Source: an uncultured Bacteroidales bacterium (GTDB taxonomy: Bacteria > Bacteroidota > Bacteroidia > Bacteroidales > UBA3663). Taken from it: a stretch of 8,106 nt of DNA. The translations under genes were made by a program, and so were the position numbers. Positions 1 to 6,049 of the stretch are shown here, piece by piece. The notes beneath the pieces were generated by a model that ran no database searches, had not been told where the DNA came from, and saw nothing but the letters and a program-made list of their open reading frames with translations. The stretch is taken from assembly GCA_905236195.1 (NCBI GenBank), contig CAJOOX010000131.1, positions 1 through 8,106 on the forward strand, read 5' to 3'. Position 1 is the first letter of the stretch. Every line of letters starts with the position of its first letter.

Positions 1-343
1 AAAGCCTGAACCGCAGAAGAAGCCCGAGGCTCAGACACCGCCCGCCAAAGCCGAAAAGACGGATCAAAAGCCTGTGCAGAAAAACACGGCAGCATCCGCA
101 CACGACTCAATTGTCTATAAGATTCAATATCTCTCGGCACCCAGGCTTTATAAAGAGGGCGATCCGGCCCTGAAGGGGATTACTCCCGTCGAATATTACA
201 AGGACGGGGACATCTACCGATATACGTACGGCAAAGCATCGTCGCCGTCCGGACTTGCAGCCGACATAAAGCATATCCGCAAGTCGTTCAAAGATGCATT
301 TATAGTTAAATTCGATTCTAAAGGAAACCGCATAAGAAAATGA
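1..343 (+). CDS. N-acetylmuramoyl-L-alanine amidase, C-terminal end (partial)
   Basis: The reading frame is open from position 2 to a TGA at 341-343, so this is the last 113 codons of a gene starting outside the window; an internal GTG at 74 is not its start. The first ~27 residues are a Lys/Pro/Glu/Ala-rich, probably disordered linker. They are followed by a compact domain of ~80 residues (YKIQYLSAP, then GITPVEYYKDGDIYRYTYG, then FKDAFIVKF) that resembles the SPOR-like C-terminal domain of Bacteroidetes amidases (Amidase_3 type). Such enzymes cut the amide bond between N-acetylmuramic acid and the stem peptide, and the terminal domain is thought to help bind peptidoglycan. The zinc-binding catalytic domain is not in the window, so the amidase call rests on the tail and on the neighbouring MCE gene, a pairing I recall from Bacteroidales genomes. 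The stop overlaps the next start (ATGA), suggesting translational coupling. Confidence 0.75.
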   Translation, partial: KPEPQKKPEAQTPPAKAEKTDQKPVQKNTAASAHDSIVYKIQYLSAPRLYKEGDPALKGITPVEYYKDGDIYRYTYGKASSPSGLAADIKHIRKSFKDAFIVKFDSKGNRIRK

Positions 344-1230
344 AAATACGACAGGAATTTAAAATTGGTATTGCCGCCATTATTGCCATCGGCATTCTTG
401 TGGTAGGCATCAATTACCTGAAAGGCATAAACATGCTCAAACAGGGTCGCAACTATTACGTGTTGTGCGATAATGCCGAGGGACTTGCCATTTCCGGACA
501 TGTGATGCTGAACGGATACCAGGTAGGACTCATCCGCTCAATGGGTGTCGACTACGACAAGAATAAAGTTGTCGTGCTCATCAACGTGGAAGACGAGTGC
601 AAGCTCACAGTGGATTCCCGTGCTGAAGTGGCCAGCGACCTGCTCGGCACAGCCTCTATAGTACTCCACCAGGGCTCCTCCACCGAACTGCTCGACCTGA
701 ACGATACAATCCCCGGTGGCGGACATGCCAAAGGCATCATGGATGCCGCACGCCCCATCGCAGAGGAGGCCAATGTGCTGATGCCCAAACTGGACACACT
801 GATTACCGGACTGAATGTCCTTATCAACGAATCCAAAGTGCGCGAAAGTCTGCTCAGCATCAACGAACTCACGGAGAAGCTGAACACGACTGTTTCCCAA
901 CTAAACGGCATACTTCAGAACGACGTGCCTGGCATCCTGACCAGCGTCAAACATGCTACCGCCAACCTCGACACACTGAGTTCCGACCTGAAAGACGCCG
1001 ACATCAAAAAACTCCTGCAGAATGCCCAGCAAAGTCTCGATCAGGCCAATCAGCTTCTGGCGGGCATGAACTCTGAAAACAGCACTGTGGGCAAACTGAT
1101 GACAACGACAGAACTGCACGACCAGCTCTCCTCGACCATCGCTTCGCTCGACTCCCTCATCGTCGATATCAAGGCCCATCCCAGACGGTACATCAACGTG
1201 AGCGTCTTCGGACGCAAGTCGAAAGACTGA
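340..1230 (+). CDS. MlaD-family (MCE domain) lipid-transport protein
   Basis: This 296-residue protein has one N-terminal membrane anchor (about residues 8-24, IGIAAIIAIGILVVGINYL) and no cleavable signal. An MCE domain follows at about residues 38-115, with the usual order: YVLCDNAEGLAISGHVMLNG, QVGLIRSMGV, and ASDLLGTASIVLHQG. Residues ~135-280 are predicted long amphipathic helices (repeated Leu/Ile with Asn/Ser/Thr), as in MCE proteins that form a tube or needle. The end, AHPRRYINVSVFG, is a common C-terminal signature of Bacteroidetes MCE proteins. Such proteins sit in the inner membrane facing the periplasm, form hexameric rings, and bind phospholipid for transport between inner and outer membranes together with an MlaE permease and MlaF ATPase. 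Neither partner is in the window. The start ATG at 340 overlaps the amidase stop. The family call is firm; the transported substrate is not shown by the sequence. Confidence 0.9.
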   Translation: MKIRQEFKIGIAAIIAIGILVVGINYLKGINMLKQGRNYYVLCDNAEGLAISGHVMLNGYQVGLIRSMGVDYDKNKVVVLINVEDECKLTVDSRAEVASDLLGTASIVLHQGSSTELLDLNDTIPGGGHAKGIMDAARPIAEEANVLMPKLDTLITGLNVLINESKVRESLLSINELTEKLNTTVSQLNGILQNDVPGILTSVKHATANLDTLSSDLKDADIKKLLQNAQQSLDQANQLLAGMNSENSTVGKLMTTTELHDQLSSTIASLDSLIVDIKAHPRRYINVSVFGRKSKD

Positions 1231-1262
1231 TTCCCTACATTTTTGAATTTCAACAACTTAAT

Positions 1263-2048
1263 ATGAATATTACTATTATCGGAGGCGGAAACATGGGCGG
1301 TGCCACTGCCCGCGGCCTTGCTCAGGGAGCTGTCGCACCTGAGAACCTGACGGTTTCCGATCCCTCGCAAGCGACCCTCGACAGCATTCATCAGTTTTGT
1401 GAAAAAATACGGACGACATCCGACAATGCGGCAGCTGCCAAGGAGGCCGACATTGTGATTGTTGCGGTTAAACCCTGGCTGGTTGAACCCGTGCTCGAAG
1501 GCATCCTTCCCGTCCTGGATCTCAAACGCCAGTTGCTGGTCTTGATTGCCGCCGGTGTGGATTTTGCCCATATCAGAAGCTACATCCACAACGACAGTTG
1601 TCCCCTCTTCCGCATCATCCCCAATACAGCCATCGCCATCCGCGAAAGCCTGACTCTGATGAGTGTTGACAAGGCCACTCAGGAACAGACTGCGCTCATC
1701 AAAAACCTTTTCGATCATCTCGGACACACGGTTCTCATCGAGGAACGTCTCATGACCGAAGGCACCGCGGTGACCTCCTGCGGCATTGCCTATGCATTCC
1801 AGTACATCAAAGCGGCCATGCAGGGGGCCATCGAACTCGGATTCTATCCCAAGACAGCACAGGAGATGATTGACCAGACCATAGTGGGTGCCATCCGTCT
1901 GATGGAAGCCAATCATTCCATTCCCGACGAAGAAATCTATAAGGTATGTACGCCCGGCGGTGTTACCATCAAGGGGCTCAACGAAATGGCCGCCAAGGGA
2001 TTTGACGACGCTGTCATTTCAGGTCTTAAAAAGGCTGCCGGACGATGA
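1263..2048 (+). CDS. proC: Pyrroline-5-carboxylate reductase
   Basis: This 261-residue cytosolic enzyme catalyses the last step of proline synthesis, NAD(P)H-dependent reduction of 1-pyrroline-5-carboxylate to L-proline. The N-terminal Rossmann fold shows the dinucleotide loop IIGGGNMGG (residues 5-13), then VAVKPW (67-72), LIAAGVD (94-100) and RIIPNTAIAI (117-126). The C-terminal helical dimerisation domain carries TSCGIAYAF (171-179) and CTPGGVTIKGL (229-239). The usual SGSGPAY substrate loop is replaced by TSCGIAY; I recall similar wording in other Bacteroidales ProC proteins, so this is probably a clade variant rather than a defect. Length is normal for the family. The gene starts 32 nt after the MCE gene, with an A/T-rich leader and no clear Shine-Dalgarno. 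Its stop overlaps the next start as ATGA, so it is probably co-translated with the SpmA-SpmB gene. Confidence 0.93.
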   Translation: MNITIIGGGNMGGATARGLAQGAVAPENLTVSDPSQATLDSIHQFCEKIRTTSDNAAAAKEADIVIVAVKPWLVEPVLEGILPVLDLKRQLLVLIAAGVDFAHIRSYIHNDSCPLFRIIPNTAIAIRESLTLMSVDKATQEQTALIKNLFDHLGHTVLIEERLMTEGTAVTSCGIAYAFQYIKAAMQGAIELGFYPKTAQEMIDQTIVGAIRLMEANHSIPDEEIYKVCTPGGVTIKGLNEMAAKGFDDAVISGLKKAAGR

Positions 2049-3274
2049 TTAACTATCTTTGGGCCGGCTTTTTCCTGGTCGCTTTTCTGATGGCGATTTT
2101 CGCCTCGACTGTACAGGGCGATACTGAAATTTGGTCTCGCATGATGAGCACACTGTTCAGCTCGTCCCAGCGAGGTTTCGAAATCTGTCTGGCACTGACG
2201 GGTGTATTGACTTTCTGGCTGGGCCTGATGAAGGTCGGTGAAGCCGGCGGTGTAGTGGCTAAATTTTCCAAACTTATCAATCCTCTCTTCTCCCGCCTCT
2301 TCCCTTCCATCCCTGCCGGACATCCTGCCCAGGGCAGCATTCTGATGAATGTCTCAGCCAATATGCTGGGGCTCGACAATGCCGCAACTCCTATGGGACT
2401 CAAGGCCATGAAGGAACTTCAGGAACTCAATCCGAAGAAGGACACCGCATCGGACGCAATGATCATGTTCCTCGTGTTAAACACGTCCGGACTGACCATC
2501 ATCCCCATTTCCATTATGATGTACCGTGCGCAGTATCACGCCGCCAATCCTTCGGACGTCTTCATCCCGATTCTGCTAGCTACGTCATGTGCCACTTTGG
2601 CAGGTTTGATTCTCTGCTGTCTCAAACAGAAGATTAAAATCTGGGATCCCGTTATTATGGGTACGATACTGGGCGGCGCTGGCATTCTCGGCGGTACGGC
2701 TTATTTCTTCTCGCAGTTGCCCCAGGATAAGATTGCGACCTACAGTACACTGTTCTCCAACATTCTGCTTTTCACAATCATCATCCTCTTCCTTTTGGCC
2801 GGAATCCGTAAGAAGGTTCCGCTTTTCTCCACGTTTGTGGAAGGTGCCAAGGAAGGATTCCAGACCGTCGTTACCATCATTCCCTACCAGATTGCCCTGT
2901 TCGTAGGCATCTCGTTGTTCCGCGATTGCGGTGCGTTGGGATTGATTGCGGATTTCTTCGGTTGGCTTTTCTCCTCAATCGGTTGGGATACTGCATTCGT
3001 TGAGGCGATTCCCTGTGCCATCCTCAAACCGCTGAATGGCGGCGGAGCACGAGCCATGATGCTCAGCATTTATGAAACCTCAGGTGTGGATTCATTCGTC
3101 GGACATGTAGCTGCCACGATTCAGGGAGCGACCGACACCACTATGTACATCCTTGCGGTCTACTTTGGTTCTGTCAATGTGAGCAAGATGCGTTATGCCG
3201 CAGCCTTCGGTCTTACCGCCGATTTTGTGGGCATTGTAGCCGCTATTCTGGTCAGCTACATTTTCTTCGCATAG
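2045..3274 (+). CDS. SpmA-SpmB fusion membrane protein (nucleoside recognition/gate family)
   Basis: This 409-residue polytopic membrane protein has about eight to ten hydrophobic segments. The N-terminal half (to about 190) matches the SpmA type: NMLGLDNAATPMGLKAM (106-122), followed by ASDAMIMFLVLNTSGLTIIP (135-154). The C-terminal half (about 260-409) matches the SpmB type: VEGAKEGFQTVVTIIPY (265-281), ILKPLNGGGARAMM (326-339), and ATIQGATDTTMYILAVYFGS (357-376). In endospore formers SpmA and SpmB are separate proteins needed for spore-core dehydration. Both belong to the Gate/nucleoside-recognition family, whose transported substrate is not settled. Fused single-chain versions are common in non-sporulating Bacteroidetes, so a spore function is not implied. 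A proC-coupled start (4-nt overlap) suggests the two genes are expressed together, though no metabolic link is evident. The family assignment is strong; the function is unknown. Confidence 0.9.
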   Translation: MINYLWAGFFLVAFLMAIFASTVQGDTEIWSRMMSTLFSSSQRGFEICLALTGVLTFWLGLMKVGEAGGVVAKFSKLINPLFSRLFPSIPAGHPAQGSILMNVSANMLGLDNAATPMGLKAMKELQELNPKKDTASDAMIMFLVLNTSGLTIIPISIMMYRAQYHAANPSDVFIPILLATSCATLAGLILCCLKQKIKIWDPVIMGTILGGAGILGGTAYFFSQLPQDKIATYSTLFSNILLFTIIILFLLAGIRKKVPLFSTFVEGAKEGFQTVVTIIPYQIALFVGISLFRDCGALGLIADFFGWLFSSIGWDTAFVEAIPCAILKPLNGGGARAMMLSIYETSGVDSFVGHVAATIQGATDTTMYILAVYFGSVNVSKMRYAAAFGLTADFVGIVAAILVSYIFFA

Positions 3275-3304
3275 AGAGCTGCAGCCTTATCTGTCGCTAT
3301 ATAC

Positions 3305-3345
3305 AAAAAAAGCGAGACGAGATAGCCTCCCGGTGTTCTCGTCTC
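3305..3345 (-). terminator. Rho-independent terminator of the small RNA
   Basis: On the minus strand GAGACGAGA (3345-3337) pairs perfectly with UCUCGUCUC (3322-3314) around a 14-nt loop, followed by GC and seven U (3311-3305). The orientation is clear: the T run lies only on the leftward side, while the plus strand continues TTATTGTC. The loop reads ACACCGGGAGGCUA and so exposes a GGGAGG sequence. Any leftward read-through from the glycosyltransferase operon would also stop here. Confidence 0.75.
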
Positions 3346-3421
3346 TTATTGTCTTGCCCTGCAATTTTAATGCGATGCGCACTGCTGTGTACTTCGCCCG
3401 CCTGGCAATGACAGATTTTGT
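3305..3421 (-). ncRNA. Candidate small non-coding RNA, about 117 nt, no family recognised
   Basis: The minus strand here carries a promoter, a structured body and a terminator in a protein-free intergenic region. In the RNA sense, UGUC-A-UUGCC (3413 down to 3404) pairs with GGCAAGACA (3358 down to 3350), giving 9 bp with one bulged A. Inside it, AGUGCG (3383-3378) and CGCAUU (3374-3369) form a 6-bp hairpin with a CAU loop and one G-U pair. The RNA ends in a 9-bp terminator hairpin (3345-3314) followed by GC and seven U. It lacks the core motif of SRP RNA, does not have the long interrupted rod of 6S RNA, and is not tRNA-like. It lies tail-to-tail with the SpmA-SpmB gene and starts just after the likely end of the glycosyltransferase operon. 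It could be a trans-acting regulator or, less likely, an unnoticed short peptide gene. Function is unknown. Confidence 0.55.
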
Positions 3422-3425
3422 TCTG

Positions 3426-3457
3426 CAAAGATAGGGCGTTTTTTTGAAAAAAACAAA
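3426..3457 (-). promoter_or_regulatory. Bacteroidetes-type promoter for the candidate small RNA
   Basis: Reading the minus strand, TTTG (plus-strand CAAA, 3454-3457) is followed by a 20-nt spacer and then TATCTTTG (plus-strand CAAAGATA, 3426-3433). This matches the known Bacteroidetes primary sigma-factor consensus, a TTTG or TTG at about -33 and TAnnTTTG at about -7, with the expected spacing. Transcription would start near 3419-3422 and run leftward. No protein gene lies immediately downstream on that strand; the next element is an intrinsic terminator about 75-115 nt away, so the promoter appears to serve a short RNA. Confidence 0.65.
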
Positions 3458-3463
3458 TATTCG

Positions 3464-3506
3464 GGTCGAAAATCTCAAAAATTGTAAGTTTTTCGACCTG
3501 TTTTTT
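3464..3506 (+). terminator. Hairpin terminator for the proC block, possibly bidirectional
   Basis: GGTCGAAAA (3464-3472) pairs perfectly with TTTTCGACC (3490-3498) over a 17-nt loop. On the plus strand the stem is followed after two bases by TTTTTT (3501-3506), which fits an intrinsic terminator for rightward transcripts reading out of the SpmA-SpmB gene. On the minus strand the same hairpin lies 38 nt past the glycosyltransferase stop, but its T run comes only about 9 nt after the stem, so termination of the leftward operon there is plausible but weaker. Confidence 0.55.
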
Positions 3507-3536
3507 CATTTTTTGACCCAAATCTATTAATATTTT

Positions 3537-4544
3537 TTACAAATTCAGTTCCGAGAACTTGATTTTTCTTTGTATATAGTATTTAAATAGGATGGAAAAA
3601 CCACACAACTCCGCCACACCTTTTTCAGCAGAATCGTCCGATTGATAATACTTGTCTCTCATGTCCTTGTATTCCCGATGGGCCTGCCGGATGGCCTTCA
3701 CCTGATTCCATTCTCCGTGAAGCAGAAAATTAAGAGCGGCCACTCCGTCCAACAACATACGACGGAATATAAGACCTTGCCGTCTGTGCCGGGGCAGATT
3801 CTTCCACAACATCAGCAGGGAATTGCGGAAATTGAGTCTCGTTTTCCTCGGATCACCCATGGCGAGGGAAGCTCCACCGAAATGGTAAACCACCGAGTCG
3901 GGCCTGCAATAGATGGAATAGCCCATCCTTCTGATTCGCCAGCACAAATCAATCTCCTCCATATGGGCAAAAAAACGGGCATCCAGTCCGCCGGCCTCCC
4001 TGTAAAGGTCGCGTCGAATCATCAGACATGCTCCCGAGGCCCAATGAATTTCGGCCGGGGTGTCATACTGTCCACGGTCGATTTCTGTCGTTGCGAAAAT
4101 CCGCCCCCTGCAGAACGGATAGCCCAGGCTGTCGAGATATCCTCCTGCGGCACCTGCATATTCAAATTTAGTGCGATCTCTGTCGCTGAGCAATTTCGGC
4201 TGGCAGGCTCCGCATTCGGGATGCGTCTCCATAAAGTCCAACAATGGTTCCAGCCACCCCGGACTGACGGCAACATCGTCGTTGAGCAGAATGACATACG
4301 GCGTGTCAACCGCCGCAATAGCGCGGTTATATCCTTCGGCAAAGCCGTAGTTCTGTGCCAGCGGGATGGTCTTCACTGTCGGAAATTCGGCCTCTACGAC
4401 GTGCAGCGATTCGTCGGTCGATCCGTTGTCGGCCACCACGACATCGGCAATCTCCAGTGTGGTATATTCCACAACTGAAGGCAGATATTTTCGCAGCAGA
4501 TGTGTGCCGTTCCAATTCAATATGATAACCGAAACCTTTTTCAC
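3537..4544 (-). CDS. Family 2 glycosyltransferase, rhamnosyltransferase-like
   Basis: This 335-residue protein has a GT-A fold transferase domain over about residues 3-225. It opens with VSVIILNWNG (4-13), followed by the nucleotide-sugar binding VVADNGSTD (36-44), the metal-binding NDD (88-90) in place of a canonical DxD, and the acceptor/catalytic region ASGACLMIRRDL (169-180) with HMEEIDLCWR (194-203). The rest is a basic helical tail. Such enzymes use a nucleotide-activated sugar at the cytoplasmic face of the membrane and typically build O-antigen, capsule or other surface glycans; the sugar cannot be read from sequence. The start is GTG at 4542-4544, overlapping the ruvC stop as GTGA, and the MKKVSVIILNWNG beginning supports it. 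It is last in the leftward operon. The A/T-rich stretch after the stop contains a possible hairpin terminator. Confidence 0.9.
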   Translation of the reverse strand: MKKVSVIILNWNGTHLLRKYLPSVVEYTTLEIADVVVADNGSTDESLHVVEAEFPTVKTIPLAQNYGFAEGYNRAIAAVDTPYVILLNDDVAVSPGWLEPLLDFMETHPECGACQPKLLSDRDRTKFEYAGAAGGYLDSLGYPFCRGRIFATTEIDRGQYDTPAEIHWASGACLMIRRDLYREAGGLDARFFAHMEEIDLCWRIRRMGYSIYCRPDSVVYHFGGASLAMGDPRKTRLNFRNSLLMLWKNLPRHRRQGLIFRRMLLDGVAALNFLLHGEWNQVKAIRQAHREYKDMRDKYYQSDDSAEKGVAELCGFSILFKYYIQRKIKFSELNL

Positions 4545-5131
4545 TTTTTCACTTCTAACGGATTGACATTCTTGTGAACCCTGCCCTGGTTATTGGCAAG
4601 GAATTGTTTCCAGTTGTTGGTTCCTCCACCCGTGGCTGCAGCCAACGGCGAAGAAGTTTTGTAGAAATGGCACAGGGCAGCAGCCAGTGCATCACTGGCA
4701 TCCAGCTGTTCCACCATGTCCCTTTCGTCGATTTTGAGGGTACGTTGCAACATAGCCCGCACCTGTTCCTTGGCGGCGTTTCCGTTTCCCACAATCGCCA
4801 TTTTGATGGTAGCCGGAGGGTATTCGAACACCGGTAAATCGTGCTCCACTGCAGCACAGATAGCAGCTCCCTGGCCCCGGCACAGTTTTACCATCGTTTG
4901 GGGATTGATGCCCATATAGGGGGATTCGATTGACAGTTCGTCGGGATGGAATTCGGTAATGATCTGGCACACCCGTTCATAGATACGGCGAAGACGAAGG
5001 TAGTGGCTCTCCACCGCCTTCATCTTCAAAACGCCCATGGCCATGAGCTGAGGTTTCCGGTCACCGACCTGCAACAGGCCGTAACCCATCACATTTGTAC
5101 CGGGGTCAATGCCTAATATGATTTTTTCCAT
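4541..5131 (-). CDS. ruvC: Crossover junction endodeoxyribonuclease RuvC
   Basis: RuvC is the dimeric nuclease that resolves Holliday junctions during recombinational repair, working with the RuvAB branch-migration motor. All four expected acidic metal ligands are visible: D9 in ILGIDPGT, E69 in LSIESPYMG, and D144 and D147 in QLDASDALA. The GNGNAAKEQV segment (115-124) matches the usual G-x-G-x-A-x-K-x-Q-V region. The protein is 196 residues, with about 35 residues of Asn-rich, basic tail after the core that is not obviously conserved. The ATG start lies 6 nt after the lipoprotein stop, and the TGA overlaps the GTG start of the glycosyltransferase. ruvA and ruvB are not in the window. No sign of decay; call is secure. 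Confidence 0.96.
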   Translation of the reverse strand: MEKIILGIDPGTNVMGYGLLQVGDRKPQLMAMGVLKMKAVESHYLRLRRIYERVCQIITEFHPDELSIESPYMGINPQTMVKLCRGQGAAICAAVEHDLPVFEYPPATIKMAIVGNGNAAKEQVRAMLQRTLKIDERDMVEQLDASDALAAALCHFYKTSSPLAAATGGGTNNWKQFLANNQGRVHKNVNPLEVKK

Positions 5132-5137
5132 TTGACT

Positions 5138-6049
5138 TCACCGGATAGGAAGCGGTCTGCCATCCTCATCGAAGTGATAACGTCCGGGCATGTCGCCTTC
5201 GTCGCCGGGAGGAGGACCTGGCATGTCTTCATCGTCGCCGGGAGGAGGTCCGGGCATACCGTCTTCATCCATTGCCGCTTCCGTTCCTTCCTCTCCGGGG
5301 TCCAGGCCGAATTCTTCGGGGTCAATGTCCTGATATTTTTCCTGATTCTCCAAATATGCACGGCGTGCCTGCATGAGTTCGGAATTGCGGACGTAGTCTG
5401 AGGCTTGGGTCAGCATCGTATCGAGCAGGGCTTCATTTTCAACCGAACCGATTTTGATGCTCCATGCATAGACACCGATCATGTCCTCCGGATGAGCCTC
5501 TGCTGTCGAGTCGATTGTTGCGGCAATCTTGCTCATCAGGTCGAAGTAGATGGCATACATTAGCTGCTGCACCGAGTCGGACTGGGCGGAAACGGGCGTA
5601 TCCTGCATGCCCTGACTGAGCATTTGTGTACGGCCTTCTTCCTGGAGTTCTGCCAACCGGCCCTCCAGACGGGATATTCCGTCATTGTTGGGTGTTCCGG
5701 TGGCCTCGAAGTTGTCGCTCATGATTACATTGATTGTTCCAGCTTCGACCACCACCGTACCGATGCAGTACTCACATGCCAGATAACGCATCTGAGGTTC
5801 TTCGGCAATGCCGGTCATCGTGAACATTTCGTTTTCAACCTTTGCTGTGTCGATTATGTCTCCGTTCATGTCCAACAGATAGACGCTGATGCCGTCCAGG
5901 GGCGGACGAAGGAAGAAGGTATCGCCATATTGGATGGTGTCCGGCACATCGAACGAACCTTGTATAGTCCATTCCTTGGGCTTGCTACATGCGGTCAGAA
6001 GACACAGGACCGCCAGAACGACTGCTGTCAGTTTTGTGATAGTTTTCAT
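5138..6049 (-). CDS. DUF4369-like lipoprotein with acidic Pro/Gly repeat tail
   Basis: This 303-residue protein begins with a lipoprotein signal: basic MKTITK, a hydrophobic core, and the lipobox LTAC with the lipidated cysteine at 21. Mature residues ~25-115 resemble the DUF4369 domain found at the N-terminus of many Bacteroidetes thiol-disulfide lipoproteins (WTIQGSFDV near the start, VVVEAGTINVIMSDN at the end). The thioredoxin domain that often follows is absent; instead there is a helical region (~122-236) and an acidic, probably disordered tail (~240-303) containing an 11-residue Pro/Gly repeat. A CEYC pair at 92-95 lies inside the DUF4369-like part. The protein is expected in the periplasmic or outer-membrane lipoprotein pool; its function is unknown. 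Its start overlaps the maf stop by one base (TAATG), and ruvC follows 6 nt after its stop. The lipoprotein call is strong, the domain call moderate. Confidence 0.8.
   Translation of the reverse strand: MKTITKLTAVVLAVLCLLTACSKPKEWTIQGSFDVPDTIQYGDTFFLRPPLDGISVYLLDMNGDIIDTAKVENEMFTMTGIAEEPQMRYLACEYCIGTVVVEAGTINVIMSDNFEATGTPNNDGISRLEGRLAELQEEGRTQMLSQGMQDTPVSAQSDSVQQLMYAIYFDLMSKIAATIDSTAEAHPEDMIGVYAWSIKIGSVENEALLDTMLTQASDYVRNSELMQARRAYLENQEKYQDIDPEEFGLDPGEEGTEAAMDEDGMPGPPPGDDEDMPGPPPGDEGDMPGRYHFDEDGRPLPIR
5159..5257 (-). repeat. 33-bp in-frame tandem repeat, two strong copies and one degenerate
   Basis: Within the lipoprotein tail, three consecutive 33-bp units each begin at an ATG codon: 5257-5225 (MPGPPPGDDED), 5224-5192 (MPGPPPGDEGD) and 5191-5159 (MPGRYHFDEDG). 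The first two units agree at 28 of 33 bases; the third keeps MPG and the acidic end only. Units are a multiple of three, so copy-number change would alter tail length without breaking the frame. Confidence 0.85.

Noticed and set aside
1231..1262. Possible promoter (TACATTTTTG) just before proC
   Set aside because: It does not fit TAnnTTTG exactly and no TTTG lies at the right distance upstream; proC may simply be read from the upstream promoter.
1050..1916. 288-codon minus-strand open frame
   Set aside because: It lies opposite the MCE gene end and proC, both clearly real, and its translation shows no recognisable domain; it is an antisense shadow.
3287..3521. Two overlapping short minus-strand frames of 63 and 74 codons
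   Set aside because: They run through the promoter, stems and terminator of the candidate small RNA and have low-complexity Lys/Phe-rich translations; no start signal supports them.
3642..4478. 278-codon plus-strand open frame
   Set aside because: It is antisense to the glycosyltransferase, whose motifs are intact, and its translation is His/Gln/Cys-rich without family features.
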